64,000 nucleotides of DNA, from positions 2,635,001 to 2,699,000 of the forward strand of contig NZ_JACHKA010000001.1 of the NCBI RefSeq assembly GCF_014203955.1, given 5' to 3'. How positions within the stretch are numbered: the first letter of the stretch is position 1; every line of letters starts with the position of its first letter. The position numbers and the translations under genes were made by a program. The notes beneath the pieces were generated by a model. That model saw only the letters and a program-made list of their open reading frames with translations, did not search any database and was not told where the DNA came from. This DNA comes from Sphingobium lignivorans (GTDB lineage: Bacteria; Pseudomonadota; Alphaproteobacteria; Sphingomonadales; Sphingomonadaceae). Shown here in pieces: positions 36,836 through 45,531 of this stretch.

Positions 36836-37157
36836 TGCCGATCAGGCTGTCTTTTCCGGTCGGTGCGTTTGCCCTGCCGCTGACCGCGCCATTCGAGCAC
36901 CTGTCACCGGTCGGATTGCTGATGTAACCGATGGCGATAACTTCCAGCTGGAGAGCGGCGAACGCATCCGGATCGGCGGTATCCATGCGCCGGAACTGCA
37001 TCAATGCCAGGCGGCAAGAACAGCGGCAAGCGGTCGATCTGGTTCAACGGCAAGAACACGCGCGCAGACTGAGCCTGTAAAGCCGCAATATCAGAAATAT
37101 GTCGCAACCGGTTTCCGCCGCATCGTCGAGGATGACCCGGACCTGCCCGTTCCCTGA
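36836..37157 (+). pseudogene. Remnant of a secreted staphylococcal-nuclease-like gene
   Basis: An ATG at 36836 opens a signal-peptide-like frame (FPVGAFALPLTAPFEH). The next frame, from 36903 to a TGA at 37155, reads VTGRIADVTDGDNFQLESGERIRIGGIHAPELHQ, the start of an SNase-fold nuclease. The frames do not join, there is no start codon in the second one, the usual GIDAPE Asp is His, and the C-terminal two thirds of the domain are missing. I read it as a degraded thermonuclease gene. Confidence 0.45.
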
Positions 37158-37264
37158 AACGAAATGCCGCGCGCCGACGCCCGTCAGGGCCGAGGCGAGC
37201 GGCGAAATTTTTCAACCAGCCGGAAAGAAGAGCGGACGGCGGAAAACCGCCGCCCGCATCGAGA

Positions 37265-39022
37265 TCAGGCCGCGTGCGCCACCGGCTCGGCCTCTGCTTC
37301 GCCCGCAAGCATCGCCCGCGCCGCTTCGACCCTGGCATGGGCGGCGACGGTGGCGACGCCGCCGCGCGCGGTATAGGCGGCGGGGGGGAAGGCCATCCAT
37401 TTCGGCACCCAGCGTTCGACCCTGGTCCTCCCATCCTTGCCGTCGAGATGATCGCGGACGATGCGCTTCAGGGTCATGGTCGTCTCGTCCGCATTGGCGC
37501 TGGCGACCTGCTCGCCCGCCATTTCGGCGACGATCTGGCCGAGCACTTCCTTATCACGGATCAGCTCGAACAAAGCCGCGTCGGCCTGCCACCAGTCGGC
37601 CATATCGACGGTCAGACAGGCGCCGACCGCATCGACGGCGGCGCTGCCGACTGCCAGCGTTTCGCCCATGACAAGGACGATGACCTCCATCAGCGCCGGG
37701 TCGGACAGGTTGAGCAGGCGCAGGAACAGGCTCGCCACGCCATAGTCGTCGCCATTGCCGCCGGTCACGGTCGCTTCCTCGGCAGAAAGACCGAGCACAG
37801 CGAGCACGGCGCGGCGATGCTCGTCGAAGCGGGTTTCGGCAAGGCAGGTTTCGACGGACTCGCGCACCGCATCGTTGCGAGCGGTCTGCGGGTCGGGCTT
37901 CACGCTCCACAGGTGCGAGCCGACGATGGCATGGGCGACCATGAGACGCAGCGCGACCGCCGGATGGCTAAGGAGAGCGGCCCGCACCGCCGCATGGCGA
38001 TGGAGATGGACATAGGCGGCGAGGGTGCTGGTGAGTTCGGCGCGCCCCGGCTTCGTCCCGCTCGCGGGGGTCGCGCCCGTTTCAGCGCGGCGGGCTTCCT
38101 TGCGCGTGAGATAGCCCTCATGGAACACCACCTCGCCATTGGCGCGCAGGGCAATATAGACGCGCCCGCCCTTGCGCTTCTGCGCGCGTTCATGCTCCCA
38201 GGTCTGGAAATGCTCGCCGGGCGGCACGATCACGACATCGCTCCAGCCATTTTCCAGATAGGCGGCCTTCTTGGTCTCGATCGCCGCATTCTGTGCGGTC
38301 CAGAAGGCATCAGCGTCCGCGAAATAGCGGTCCTCGCCGAAAAGATCGCCGGTGATCGGCCCCTTGAAGCTGTCCACGTCGAACAGGGCGTGCCTGACCG
38401 GGATCGCCTGTCCTCCGAACAGCCATGCCTTCACCTGATGCCCGGTCGGCGCCCGGGCTTGCGGATCGTCGATCAGCGCCAGCCATGCCTTTTGCTGGCT
38501 CTTGCTGGCCAGGGTCAGGTGGCGGACAGTGGCCGCATCGATCTTCTCCCTGCGGTAGAGATCGCGGATACGCGGGAGCAGATTGCCAAGGGCGAGGACG
38601 CGCCGGACCGTCAACTCGGGCAGCCCGAAGGTCTCCGAAATGTCGGCCACGTCGCGGCCTTCCCTGACCAGCCGGGCGAAGCTCTCCCACTGGGTCACCT
38701 CGTCGGGGTCGAGCCGCGCCATGTTCTCGATCATCGAGGCTTCGATGGCGGCGGCATCATCGCCGTCCCCGAGAATGGCGCAGGGCAAAGGCCCGTGGTC
38801 GATGCCTTCGGCGCGGGCAATGCCATCGGCGGTCCAGCGCCGCGCGCCTGCGACGATGCCGCAACGGCCTTCGTCATTGGCGGGCTTGACCAGCAGCGGC
38901 AGTATGATGCCGCGCTTGCGGACAGTGGCGATGATGTCGCTCACGTCCGGGGCGCGTCTGCCGTAGCGAATATTTGTCTTGTCGATGAACAGCTTGTCAT
39001 GATCGATGAAGTCGAGTTTCAT
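37265..39022 (-). CDS. ParB/RepB/Spo0J-family partition-like protein
   Basis: 585 residues from the ATG at 39022 (AAAAGGAG upstream). The N-terminal ParB/sulfiredoxin-like domain has NIRYGRRAPDVSDIIATVRKRGIILPLLVKP and GIVAGARRW, and the arginine patch is replaced by IEASMIENMARLDPDEVTQWESF. A helix-turn-helix (VADISETFGLPELTVRRVLALGNLLP) follows. The long C-terminal part (about 280-585) is specific to proteins of ICEs and plasmids of this type. No parA is adjacent, so a partition role is not assured; regulation is possible. Confidence 0.85.
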   Translation of the reverse strand: MKLDFIDHDKLFIDKTNIRYGRRAPDVSDIIATVRKRGIILPLLVKPANDEGRCGIVAGARRWTADGIARAEGIDHGPLPCAILGDGDDAAAIEASMIENMARLDPDEVTQWESFARLVREGRDVADISETFGLPELTVRRVLALGNLLPRIRDLYRREKIDAATVRHLTLASKSQQKAWLALIDDPQARAPTGHQVKAWLFGGQAIPVRHALFDVDSFKGPITGDLFGEDRYFADADAFWTAQNAAIETKKAAYLENGWSDVVIVPPGEHFQTWEHERAQKRKGGRVYIALRANGEVVFHEGYLTRKEARRAETGATPASGTKPGRAELTSTLAAYVHLHRHAAVRAALLSHPAVALRLMVAHAIVGSHLWSVKPDPQTARNDAVRESVETCLAETRFDEHRRAVLAVLGLSAEEATVTGGNGDDYGVASLFLRLLNLSDPALMEVIVLVMGETLAVGSAAVDAVGACLTVDMADWWQADAALFELIRDKEVLGQIVAEMAGEQVASANADETTMTLKRIVRDHLDGKDGRTRVERWVPKWMAFPPAAYTARGGVATVAAHARVEAARAMLAGEAEAEPVAHAA

Positions 39023-39108
39023 GGGACTACTCCTTTTGAGTGCCGGTCCCGTTGATCTTGCCGGATGGCGGGACCGGCTTTCTGATCGGCGGCGAACGGC
39101 CGCCCGCG

Positions 39109-39510
39109 TCATCCGCCGTTGCCGGTCGGAAGCTCGGAAGCGCCGCGCGCTGCGCGGCGGAGCAGCGATTCGGCTTGGAGGATCGAACCGGCGCGGCGCG
39201 CCCATTCGGCCCAGACCGACAGCGGCCGGTCCGTCCCGAACGCGATGTCGCGTTCGATGCGCAGGCCGTACGGCAGGCGGACGCTGGCGATTTCGGACAG
39301 GCTGAACACCCCGAGCCCGGGGCAGCCGAACCCGAGATCGGCAAGGCCGAACAGGGTGTCGTCATCCTCGTGAAGCTCGGTCGCCAGCCATGTGGCAGCG
39401 CTCAGCGGATTGAACAATTTGACCAGGGGCAGCGGATCGTGGCCGGGCAAATTGATTTTGCCAGCGTTGGCCCGCAGGGCGGCGCGAAGCCCGGGCGTGA
39501 GGAGGATCAT
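39109..39510 (-). CDS. DUF2958 family protein
   Basis: 133 residues. MILLTPGLRAALRANA, PLPLVKLFNPLSAATWLATEL and DLGFGCPGLGVFSLSEI are the DUF2958 pattern. The family sits beside ardC and parB genes on conjugative elements and is of unknown function. Its start overlaps the stop of the ardC fragment, so in the uninterrupted element it was translated right after ardC. Confidence 0.85.
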   Translation of the reverse strand: MILLTPGLRAALRANAGKINLPGHDPLPLVKLFNPLSAATWLATELHEDDDTLFGLADLGFGCPGLGVFSLSEIASVRLPYGLRIERDIAFGTDRPLSVWAEWARRAGSILQAESLLRRAARGASELPTGNGG

Positions 39511-39770
39511 GCCGCGATCCTCCCTCCGACGCGCGCATCCTGCGCTTTGCGATGCCGGGTCAGCAGCCAGTCGGCGGCCCTGCTTGCCTGACTGGCGGCG
39601 CGGAAGATCGCCCGGCTGTCCTCCCGGCAAACCTCAAGCCATGCCGCGAGGTAGTCGGCATGGCGGACGGTCGGCACGATGCCCAGCGCGGCGCACAGGA
39701 AGGCCGATCCCATTTCGGCGATATATCCTGACAGTCCAGCCCAAAATGGCGGTTGGAAGGTGAAAAGCAT
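39507..39770 (-). pseudogene. ardC: 3' fragment of the interrupted ardC gene
   Basis: The frame from 39721 to 39507 reads AEMGSAFLCAALGIVPTVRHADYLAAWLEV and so on to the stop, the C-terminal end of an ArdC antirestriction protein. The matching 5' part, ending in REELVA, lies at 51021-51791. The 16 codons before it (from an ATG at 39770 with GGAGG upstream) come from the inserted element. They supply a start in the same frame, so a short chimeric peptide could be made, but it lacks the N-terminal DNA-binding domain and the HELTH zinc site. Confidence 0.8.
39721..39736 (+). repeat. Left terminal inverted repeat of the nested element
   Basis: ATATATCCTGACAGTC at 39721-39736 pairs with the right end, GACTGTCCAGATAA (51007-51020), at 11 of 14 positions. 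It is preceded by GGCGA (39717-39721), which recurs at 51021-51025. The A at 39721 belongs to both the repeat and the terminal motif, so the cut point is uncertain by a base or two. Confidence 0.65.
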
Positions 39771-40020
39771 CGGTAGCCTCCAGCACTGCCCAAAAACCCC
39801 ATGGCTCCCGCCGAGGCGGGGGTGGGCGGCGAGAGCGACTGGAGAGGCCCGCTGAAGCGGCGGGCTGCACCCGGAGGGGCGAAATGAAATGGAGCAGCCC
39901 GGCGAAGCCGAGGCTTGCAGCGCACCGTGGCGGGCCTAGCAGGGATCGCCGACCACTCCCGCATCGCAGGGAGGCCCAGAATATCAGCGCCGCCGCGCAA
40001 GCGGCGTCCGCAATACTTTA
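39771..40020 (-). promoter_or_regulatory. Leader region homologous to the ardC leader, inside the nested element
   Basis: A 354-base stretch without a gene. Its first part closely resembles the region in front of the interrupted ardC (51792-52040): both hold GCGGGGGTGGGCGGCGAGA exactly and a CACCCG-AGGGGCG-AATG-AATGGAGCA block in the same order. It ends at an ATG with GGAGG (39770). It looks like a copied ardC 5' leader. Bases 40021-40124 show nothing beyond the ribosome site of the mop gene. Confidence 0.55.
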
Positions 40021-40124
40021 AGCGTCTGTCTGGCTATGGCGCCGGCAGCTTCTCCGGCTGCTCGAAAGCGTTATCGAGCGGGGCGAATATGCTATGACTG
40101 TTCAGGATTCCGCAGGAGTTGAAG

Positions 40125-40331
40125 ATGAAGATAAGCGCGCGCAATCAGATCGCAGGAACAGTCGTTTCTGTTACGCCAGGTGCGGTGAGCGCTTCGGTCA
40201 AGATCGACATCGGCGGCGGCAACATCGTCACGTCCAGCGTGACCAACGAAGCCGTGGCTGATCTGGGTCTTTCCGCTGGCGACAAGGTGACGGTCATCGT
40301 GAAGGCGAGCGACGTCCTGATCGGCAAGTAG
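40125..40331 (+). CDS. mop: Molybdate-binding Mop protein (single TOBE domain)
   Basis: 68 residues from the ATG at 40125 (AGGAG six bases upstream; a TTG at 40119 is less likely). MKISARNQIAGTVVSVTPGAVSASVKIDIGGG and VTNEAVADLGLSAGDKVTVIVKASDVLIGK are the Mop/TOBE fold, which forms hexamers that bind molybdate or tungstate. It lies three bases before a ModE that lacks this domain, so the two may act together as a split ModE or Mop may buffer molybdate. Confidence 0.92.
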   Translation: MKISARNQIAGTVVSVTPGAVSASVKIDIGGGNIVTSSVTNEAVADLGLSAGDKVTVIVKASDVLIGK

Positions 40332-40334
40332 TCG

Positions 40335-40745
40335 ATGGTCAGGAAAGGGGCTCTCAAGCTCAAGGCGCAGATATTCTGCGGCGATCAGCCGGCCATCGGC
40401 CCCGGCAAGGCCGATCTGCTCGAAGCGATCGACCGCGAAGGCTCGATCGCGGCCGCGGGCCGCGCGATGGGAATGAGCTATCGCCGCACCTGGATGCTAG
40501 TCGACACCATGAACCGATCCTGGAAAGACAAGCTCGTCGAAACGACCAAAGGCGGCGGGCCGTCCAAGGGCGCGCGGCTGACCGATTGCGGCCGAACGGT
40601 GCTCGATGCCTATCGCGCGCTTGAGCAGCAGCTTGCGGAGGCGGCCGAAGGGAGGCTCCGCACGTTGACTGCGCTCTTGCTCGACACCCCACGAGAGGCG
40701 AGCGAGCCGGCCCGAGCGGCATCGACGCCGGCAGCAACGAATTAG
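40335..40745 (+). CDS. modE: ModE-type regulator, DNA-binding domain only
   Basis: 136 residues. LLEAIDREGSIAAAGRAMGMSYRRTWMLVDTMN is the ModE/LysR-like winged helix, followed by GGGPSKGARLTDCGRTVLDAYRALEQQL. E. coli ModE is about 262 residues, with two C-terminal molybdate-binding TOBE domains; these are absent here, and a single-domain Mop is encoded immediately upstream. A ModE-box-like sequence lies at 42320-42347. It probably controls the cargo genes in response to molybdate, but how the metal is sensed is open. Confidence 0.88.
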   Translation: MVRKGALKLKAQIFCGDQPAIGPGKADLLEAIDREGSIAAAGRAMGMSYRRTWMLVDTMNRSWKDKLVETTKGGGPSKGARLTDCGRTVLDAYRALEQQLAEAAEGRLRTLTALLLDTPREASEPARAASTPAATN

Positions 40746-40747
40746 CC

Positions 40748-41767
40748 TCAGAGTTTTTTGCCGCACGCCTTCATCGGCAACGCGAACTGCGGGTCTGTGA
40801 TGAAACGCTGATCGGTCAAGGCCCTGAGAAAGGCGACGAGATCGGCAATATCGGGTTCCGAAAGCCTCTCGATCGAGGCAACAGTACGATGGTGACGAAC
40901 AGCATCGATCAATGTCGGGCTTTCGCCGTCGTGCATATAGGGCGCAGTCAGGGCCACATTGCGGAGCCCGGGCGTACGGAATTTGCCATCGTCCGAAGCG
41001 ATGCCCGTCACCTCCCCGAGACCCCGATCGGTTCCCCGCGTCGGAACTTCGAGGGCATGGAAGCCATCGTCGGTGAAGTTCGGCCCGCCATGGCAGCTGG
41101 CGCAATCAGCGCGTCCGAAAAACAGCTCGGCACCGCGTCGCGCCGCTGGGATCATCGCATCGGCCCGCCCCCGGCGAGAGCGATCGAAGGGCGTATCGAA
41201 CGCCAGCATCGTGCGCTCGAATGCCGCGAGTGCCTTTGCCACGGTCGTCATGTCGATCGCGCCGTTCACCTCGGGAAAGGCCGTCTGGAACATCCGAATG
41301 TAGCAAGAATCGCTGGCGAGCCGCCGCGCTATCTCGGCCTCCTTGCCCTTCATGCCCATCTCGACCGGATGCTCGCCTAGCACCGGCACAGCGACCTGCA
41401 ACTCCAGGCTCGTCAGGCGCGGGTCGGCCCAGGTCAGCCTTGCCGCATAGCCGACGTTGGCGAGCCCGGGGACATTGCGGCGGCCGGGATCGCCATACAC
41501 GCCGGGACGCGTGCGGTTGTCGTCGGCGAAGGCATGCTTTTGCGAATGGCACGTGCCGCAGGACATGGTGCCGTCGATCGACAGGTCGGCTTCATAGAAT
41601 AGCCGCCGGCCCAGTTCGACCTTGGCCGCACTCATGGGGTTGTCGATGGGAACCGGGGGCGGCGCCATTCCGGCTAGAAGGTTCCAGCGCCATTGCGGCG
41701 AATGGGCAGCTGCGATCGTCAGAAGAGCAGCCGCGATCCCCAAACCGTTACGTGCGACGCGGCGCAT
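40748..41767 (-). CDS. MauG/CcpA-type di-haem cytochrome c peroxidase
   Basis: 339 residues with a signal peptide (IAAALLTIAAAHS). Two c-type haem sites are seen: CGTCHSQKHAFAD and CASCHGGPNFTD. The LGRRLFYEADLSIDGTMSC and LRNVALTAPYMHDG segments are typical of periplasmic di-haem peroxidases or MauG-like enzymes. It would reduce peroxide or oxidise a substrate using periplasmic electrons. It lies four bases after the secreted-protein gene, so the two form one operon divergent from the TonB receptor. It converges on modE. Confidence 0.92.
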   Translation of the reverse strand: MRRVARNGLGIAAALLTIAAAHSPQWRWNLLAGMAPPPVPIDNPMSAAKVELGRRLFYEADLSIDGTMSCGTCHSQKHAFADDNRTRPGVYGDPGRRNVPGLANVGYAARLTWADPRLTSLELQVAVPVLGEHPVEMGMKGKEAEIARRLASDSCYIRMFQTAFPEVNGAIDMTTVAKALAAFERTMLAFDTPFDRSRRGRADAMIPAARRGAELFFGRADCASCHGGPNFTDDGFHALEVPTRGTDRGLGEVTGIASDDGKFRTPGLRNVALTAPYMHDGESPTLIDAVRHHRTVASIERLSEPDIADLVAFLRALTDQRFITDPQFALPMKACGKKL

Positions 41768-41771
41768 TGCC

Positions 41772-42299
41772 TCAGGGCAGCCGGGCGATCATCAGCGAAA
41801 GCTTCGGCTCCCCGTTCGCCGCGATCTGGAGCGTGTACCGGCCCGGCGTCAGCGGGAAATCGACCATCTTGCGGATGCCCGAGCAGTCCGGCCCGTGACC
41901 ATGCGCCGTCGATGCGACTGCAGTCCTGCCCCGCAGCACATCGATCCACGCCCCGGAGCCGAGCGCGACGCGATAGATGCCCGCTTGTTCGACCGTAAAG
42001 GCGAACAGGCCGCCATAGCTGACCGAGCCGCCGGGCTTCTCAGGGCGCGTCACGTAGCGGACTTCGCTGGTCGACTTGAGTGTCGCGTCCGCCGCAGAAC
42101 CGATGACGAGAGTCGCGGCGCGAAGGCCCGACGCATCGCTGGATGCAGCGATCGGCCGCCGTGAAGACCACCCCAAGAGCTCGGGTGGCATGGTCGCCGA
42201 ACCGGCAGCGCAGCCCTTTACGTCCTGCTGGGCGCGGGCGTCCGACAAGGACGTCATCAGTGCGATCCCGACCAGTGCTGCGACAAGACCATGGCGCAT
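41772..42299 (-). CDS. Small secreted protein of unknown function
   Basis: 175 residues from the ATG at 42299, which has GGAGGAA six bases upstream. Signal peptide: GLVAALVGIALMTSLSDARAQ. The mature part is rich in beta strands (GGLFAFTVEQAGIYRVALGSGAWIDVLRG) and ends SLMIARLP; it holds Cys residues in VKGCAAG and GPDCSGIRKMVDF. From memory such proteins recur beside TonB receptor plus MauG genes in sphingomonads under misleading names. No enzymatic motif is visible. A periplasmic binding role is a guess. Confidence 0.75.
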   Translation of the reverse strand: MRHGLVAALVGIALMTSLSDARAQQDVKGCAAGSATMPPELLGWSSRRPIAASSDASGLRAATLVIGSAADATLKSTSEVRYVTRPEKPGGSVSYGGLFAFTVEQAGIYRVALGSGAWIDVLRGRTAVASTAHGHGPDCSGIRKMVDFPLTPGRYTLQIAANGEPKLSLMIARLP

Positions 42300-42319
42300 C
42301 CCGCTGTTCCTCCGAACCA

Positions 42320-42347
42320 AGTGATGTATATGGCCATATATAGCGAG
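42320..42347. promoter_or_regulatory. ModE-box-like operator between the divergent cargo operons
   Basis: On the minus strand the site reads CTCGCTATATA, TGGCCA, TATACATCACT. The E. coli ModE consensus as I recall it is ATCGNTATATA-N6-TATATAACGAT; the first half matches at 10 of 11 positions, the spacer is exactly six, and the second half matches at 7 of 11. It lies 20-48 bases before the secreted-protein start and about 40 before the TonB receptor start, so bound ModE could block both. TATACAT within it could be the -10 box of the leftward promoter. Confidence 0.65.
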
Positions 42348-42387
42348 TCGCCAAAGCACAATGCCGGCGCGCGCCGATGGGGGACTG

Positions 42388-44475
42388 ATGCGACTTTTAC
42401 CGATGCTTGCCATGACCACCGCGCTCGTGGCCAACACACAGGCGCACGCCCAGACGGCGGACACCGCGGGGCTTGCGGACGACAGTGCCTTCACGCTGGG
42501 CCAGATCATCGTCACCGCGCCGCGGCCAGAGGGGATCGCGATCGGTCAGGCGACATTGTCGTCCGACGCGATCTACACCTTCAACCGCAACACGCTCGAC
42601 GAAGCGGTCAACCTGATGCCCGGCGTGTCGTCGTCGAACAGTGGCGGCTCGCGCAACGAACGGCTGATCTTCGTGCGCGGCTTCGACCGGTTCCAGGTGC
42701 CGCTCTCGCTCGACGGCATCCGGGTCTACCTTCCCGCCGACAACCGGCTCGATTATGGCCGCTTCCTCACGCCCGACATCGCCGAGGTGCAGGTCGCCAA
42801 GGGCTACGCTTCGGTGCTCGACGGCCCCGGTGCGATGGGCGGTGCGGTCAATCTGGTGACGCGCAAACCCACCAAGGAGATCGAGGCGGAGGTGCGCGGC
42901 ACGCTCAACCTCGATCGCGACGCCGACTATGCCGGCTACAACGTCTTCGCGCTGCTTGGGACCAGGCAGGATAGATGGTATGCGCAGGGCTCTTACACGC
43001 GCAACTTCCAGGACCATTGGGATCTCGCGGGCGGCTACACGCCCACGCCCGGATCGGCGGAGGATGGCGGAGCGCGCGACTTCTCGCGCACCCGCGACTG
43101 GCGGGTGAACGCCAAGTTCGGGCTCACGCCCAATGAAACGGACGAATACTCGATCAGCTACACGCGGCAGGAAGGCGCCAAGAACGCGCCGCTCCATGTA
43201 ACCGATGGCGTTGCGACCCAGCGCAACTGGAGCTGGCCCTATTGGAACATCGAGAGCATTTACTTCCTGTCGACCACGGCGCTAGGCGAGCGGGCGACGT
43301 TGAAAACGCGCGCCTACATCAACAGCTTCGACAATCTGCTGCGCTCGTTCGACAACCGCACCCAAACCACGCAGACACTGGGCCGCGCCTTCAACAGCTA
43401 CTATGCCGACAAGACCTGGGGCGGCTCCGCCCAGCTCGACGTCGAGCTGACCGATGCCGATCGGTTGAGCCTTGCCGCGCACTATCGGCGCGACAAGCAC
43501 GTCGAATGGCAGCAGAGCTTCCCGAGCGGCTTCACCGAACCGCGCCAGACCAATGTTGAAGACACCTACAGCATCGCCGCCGAGAATCGACTGGTATTGT
43601 CGCCCGCGCTGACGTTCATCGCCGGCGCGAGCTTCGACTGGCGCGATCTCCAGAAGGCTGAGGAATATGGCACGCCGCCCGGCGGCGGCGCCGCGCGGTT
43701 GTTCAGCTATCCGATCCGCAATGCGAGCGCGTTCAACGGTCAGGGCCAACTCGTGTGGACGCCTGATGCCAGCACCAGCCTCCACGCGAGCATCTCGTCG
43801 CGGGCACGCTTCCCGACGATCTTCGAGCGGTTCAGCACGCAGTTCGGCACTGCAGCATCCAATCCCGACCTCAAGGCGGAGCGAGCAACCAATTACGAAA
43901 TCGGCGGGTCGCGCCAGTTCGGCCTGCTGCGGGTCGAAGGCGCTATCTTCTACAGCGACATTAGCGACGCGATCGTATCGGTGCGGCCGGCCGGCTTCCC
44001 GGCGAACACCAGCCAGCGGCAGAATCTTGGCAGCGCCGAATATTATGGGGCGGAACTGGCGCTAACCGCCCATGTGAGCTCCACCCTCGAGCTTGGCGCC
44101 AACTATACTTACACGCATCGCTCGTTCGACATCGGCACGCCCGCGCCCGGCACGATCGTTCCTGTCTTCCGGTTGACCGACGTGCCCACCCACAAGGGCT
44201 TCGTCTATGCATCCTGGTCCCCGGTGGCGGGGCTGACGGTCGTGCCAAACGTTGATATCGCATCGGACCGGACGACCCTGACCACCGCCTCGCCGCCGGT
44301 CTACTACCGCACCGGCAGCTATGTGCAGGCGAACCTGCGTATCGATTATGCGCTGCTTGACGGCGTTGAAATCGGTGTCGGCGCACGCAACCTGTTCGAC
44401 GACAACTACACGCTGACGGATGGCTTCCCCGAGCCCGGCCGCAGCTTCTTCGCCAGCGTTCGGGCTCGATACTGA
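42388..44475 (+). CDS. TonB-dependent outer-membrane receptor
   Basis: 695 residues from the ATG at 42388 (the frame is open nine codons earlier). Signal peptide [14 protein letters not shown], TonB box QIIVTAP, a plug domain ([44 protein letters not shown]) and a 22-strand barrel ending in the Tyr-terminated FFASVRARY. It imports a bulky ligand across the outer membrane with TonB energy. Plug and barrel resemble ferric-siderophore receptors, but the setting with Mop, ModE and a ModE box suggests a molybdenum-linked ligand. Substrate unproven. Confidence 0.93.
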   Translation: MRLLPMLAMTTALVANTQAHAQTADTAGLADDSAFTLGQIIVTAPRPEGIAIGQATLSSDAIYTFNRNTLDEAVNLMPGVSSSNSGGSRNERLIFVRGFDRFQVPLSLDGIRVYLPADNRLDYGRFLTPDIAEVQVAKGYASVLDGPGAMGGAVNLVTRKPTKEIEAEVRGTLNLDRDADYAGYNVFALLGTRQDRWYAQGSYTRNFQDHWDLAGGYTPTPGSAEDGGARDFSRTRDWRVNAKFGLTPNETDEYSISYTRQEGAKNAPLHVTDGVATQRNWSWPYWNIESIYFLSTTALGERATLKTRAYINSFDNLLRSFDNRTQTTQTLGRAFNSYYADKTWGGSAQLDVELTDADRLSLAAHYRRDKHVEWQQSFPSGFTEPRQTNVEDTYSIAAENRLVLSPALTFIAGASFDWRDLQKAEEYGTPPGGGAARLFSYPIRNASAFNGQGQLVWTPDASTSLHASISSRARFPTIFERFSTQFGTAASNPDLKAERATNYEIGGSRQFGLLRVEGAIFYSDISDAIVSVRPAGFPANTSQRQNLGSAEYYGAELALTAHVSSTLELGANYTYTHRSFDIGTPAPGTIVPVFRLTDVPTHKGFVYASWSPVAGLTVVPNVDIASDRTTLTTASPPVYYRTGSYVQANLRIDYALLDGVEIGVGARNLFDDNYTLTDGFPEPGRSFFASVRARY

Positions 44476-44492
44476 TCGGTTCGACTGAAGGA

Positions 44493-45362
44493 TCAAGCAG
44501 GTGCCTGCTGGGAGTGCATCCAGTCGGCCGCGGCTTGCGCCTTACTGGCGGCGGTGAAGATCGCCCGAGGCTCGTCCTTCAGGAGTTGGAGCCAGAAGGC
44601 GATGTAGGCGGCGTGGTCGGGTCGGGGTTCGTGCGCGATCCCGAGATCGGCGAGCAGGAATGATGCGGTGAGCTCGGCGGTCGCTTCCTCCATGGCAAGC
44701 GCGTGCCTGGTCCACTTGGCGCTGAAGTCCCGGTCGAGCCGGTGGGCTGCGCCACTGGCATGAGCCGCCTCGTGAATATGGGTGGCGTAGAAGCCGTGGG
44801 CATCGTGAAAGGCGCTGAAATCCGGCATGTGGATGCGGTCTTCGGCGATGTGATAATAGGCGCTGGCCGAGCCGTAGACGGTATCGATGCCGAGGGCGGC
44901 GATGAAGGCTTCGGCGGCGGCGAGGCGTTCGCTCTGGGGCAGGTCCGGCCCCGGTTCGGGCGCATAGCCATCGACCTGATCGGCGTTGAACAGGCTGAAC
45001 GCCTTGGCGAAAAGCCGTCGATGGTCGTCATCGTCAACGGCTTCGTCGCCCTTCGCGCGAAACTCCTTCCAGAGGACGCCGAGGCTGGAGTGCTCACCCT
45101 TGCGGACCTGCGAGCCGAGCGCCTGCCACTGGCGATAGGTGCCCCAGACCCCGCTCGCATAGCCGCTGCCATAGGCGGCCGCCCAGAGCGAGACCGTATT
45201 TATGCCGCGATAGGGCTTGCCGCTGGCGACGTTGGTCGGGCGGGTGACGTCGGCGCCGGTGTGGTGCCAGGGCATGCGCCAGGTGCCGGTGCCGGCTTCG
45301 ATGGCGTCGACAATCGCTTGCGTGACGCGAGCATAGACGTCTGAGCGTTGTGAGGCTGACAT
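44493..45362 (-). CDS. ardC: Complete ArdC-type antirestriction protein (second copy)
   Basis: 289 residues from the ATG at 45362. The N-terminal ssDNA-binding domain (VYARVTQAIVDAIEAGTGTWRMPWH...KPYRGINTVSLWAAA) and the C-terminal zincin domain with HIHEAAHASGAAHRLDRDF (HEAAH zinc motif) and ATAELTASFLLADLGI are both present. ArdC protects incoming single-stranded DNA from host restriction. Within the nested element it could replace the ardC that the insertion destroyed, though its sequence is quite different from that gene. Confidence 0.9.
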   Translation of the reverse strand: MSASQRSDVYARVTQAIVDAIEAGTGTWRMPWHHTGADVTRPTNVASGKPYRGINTVSLWAAAYGSGYASGVWGTYRQWQALGSQVRKGEHSSLGVLWKEFRAKGDEAVDDDDHRRLFAKAFSLFNADQVDGYAPEPGPDLPQSERLAAAEAFIAALGIDTVYGSASAYYHIAEDRIHMPDFSAFHDAHGFYATHIHEAAHASGAAHRLDRDFSAKWTRHALAMEEATAELTASFLLADLGIAHEPRPDHAAYIAFWLQLLKDEPRAIFTAASKAQAAADWMHSQQAPA

Positions 45363-45530
45363 GATCTGTTCTCCGTTCTCGCGCCGGGGACCATCCCCGG
45401 CGGCGGAGGCCCGTTCGCGCCGGGCACAGGGGTGCTCGCGCACCCGTCAGGGCCGCAGCGAAGCGAAGGACGGCGAAGCCGTTGCGCGGGCGCGCCGACC
45501 GGCGCAGGACTCCGCCAACAGCCGGGGTGG
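45363..45530 (-). promoter_or_regulatory. GC-rich structured leader of the second ardC
   Basis: The gap between the second ardC and the third recombinase gene carries CGCACCCGTCAGGGCCGCAGCG and GAAGGACGGCGAAGCCG on the plus strand, the same core as before the DUF736 gene and, loosely, the interrupted ardC. Several complementary GC stretches (CGCCGGGGACC/CCCCGGCGG) would fold. It may be a conserved leader RNA. Confidence 0.4.
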
Positions 45531-45531
45531 T

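Noticed and set aside
37274..39055. 593-codon open frame antisense to the ParB-like gene
   Set aside because: Shadow of a high-GC gene; ParB motifs and a ribosome site are on the minus strand.
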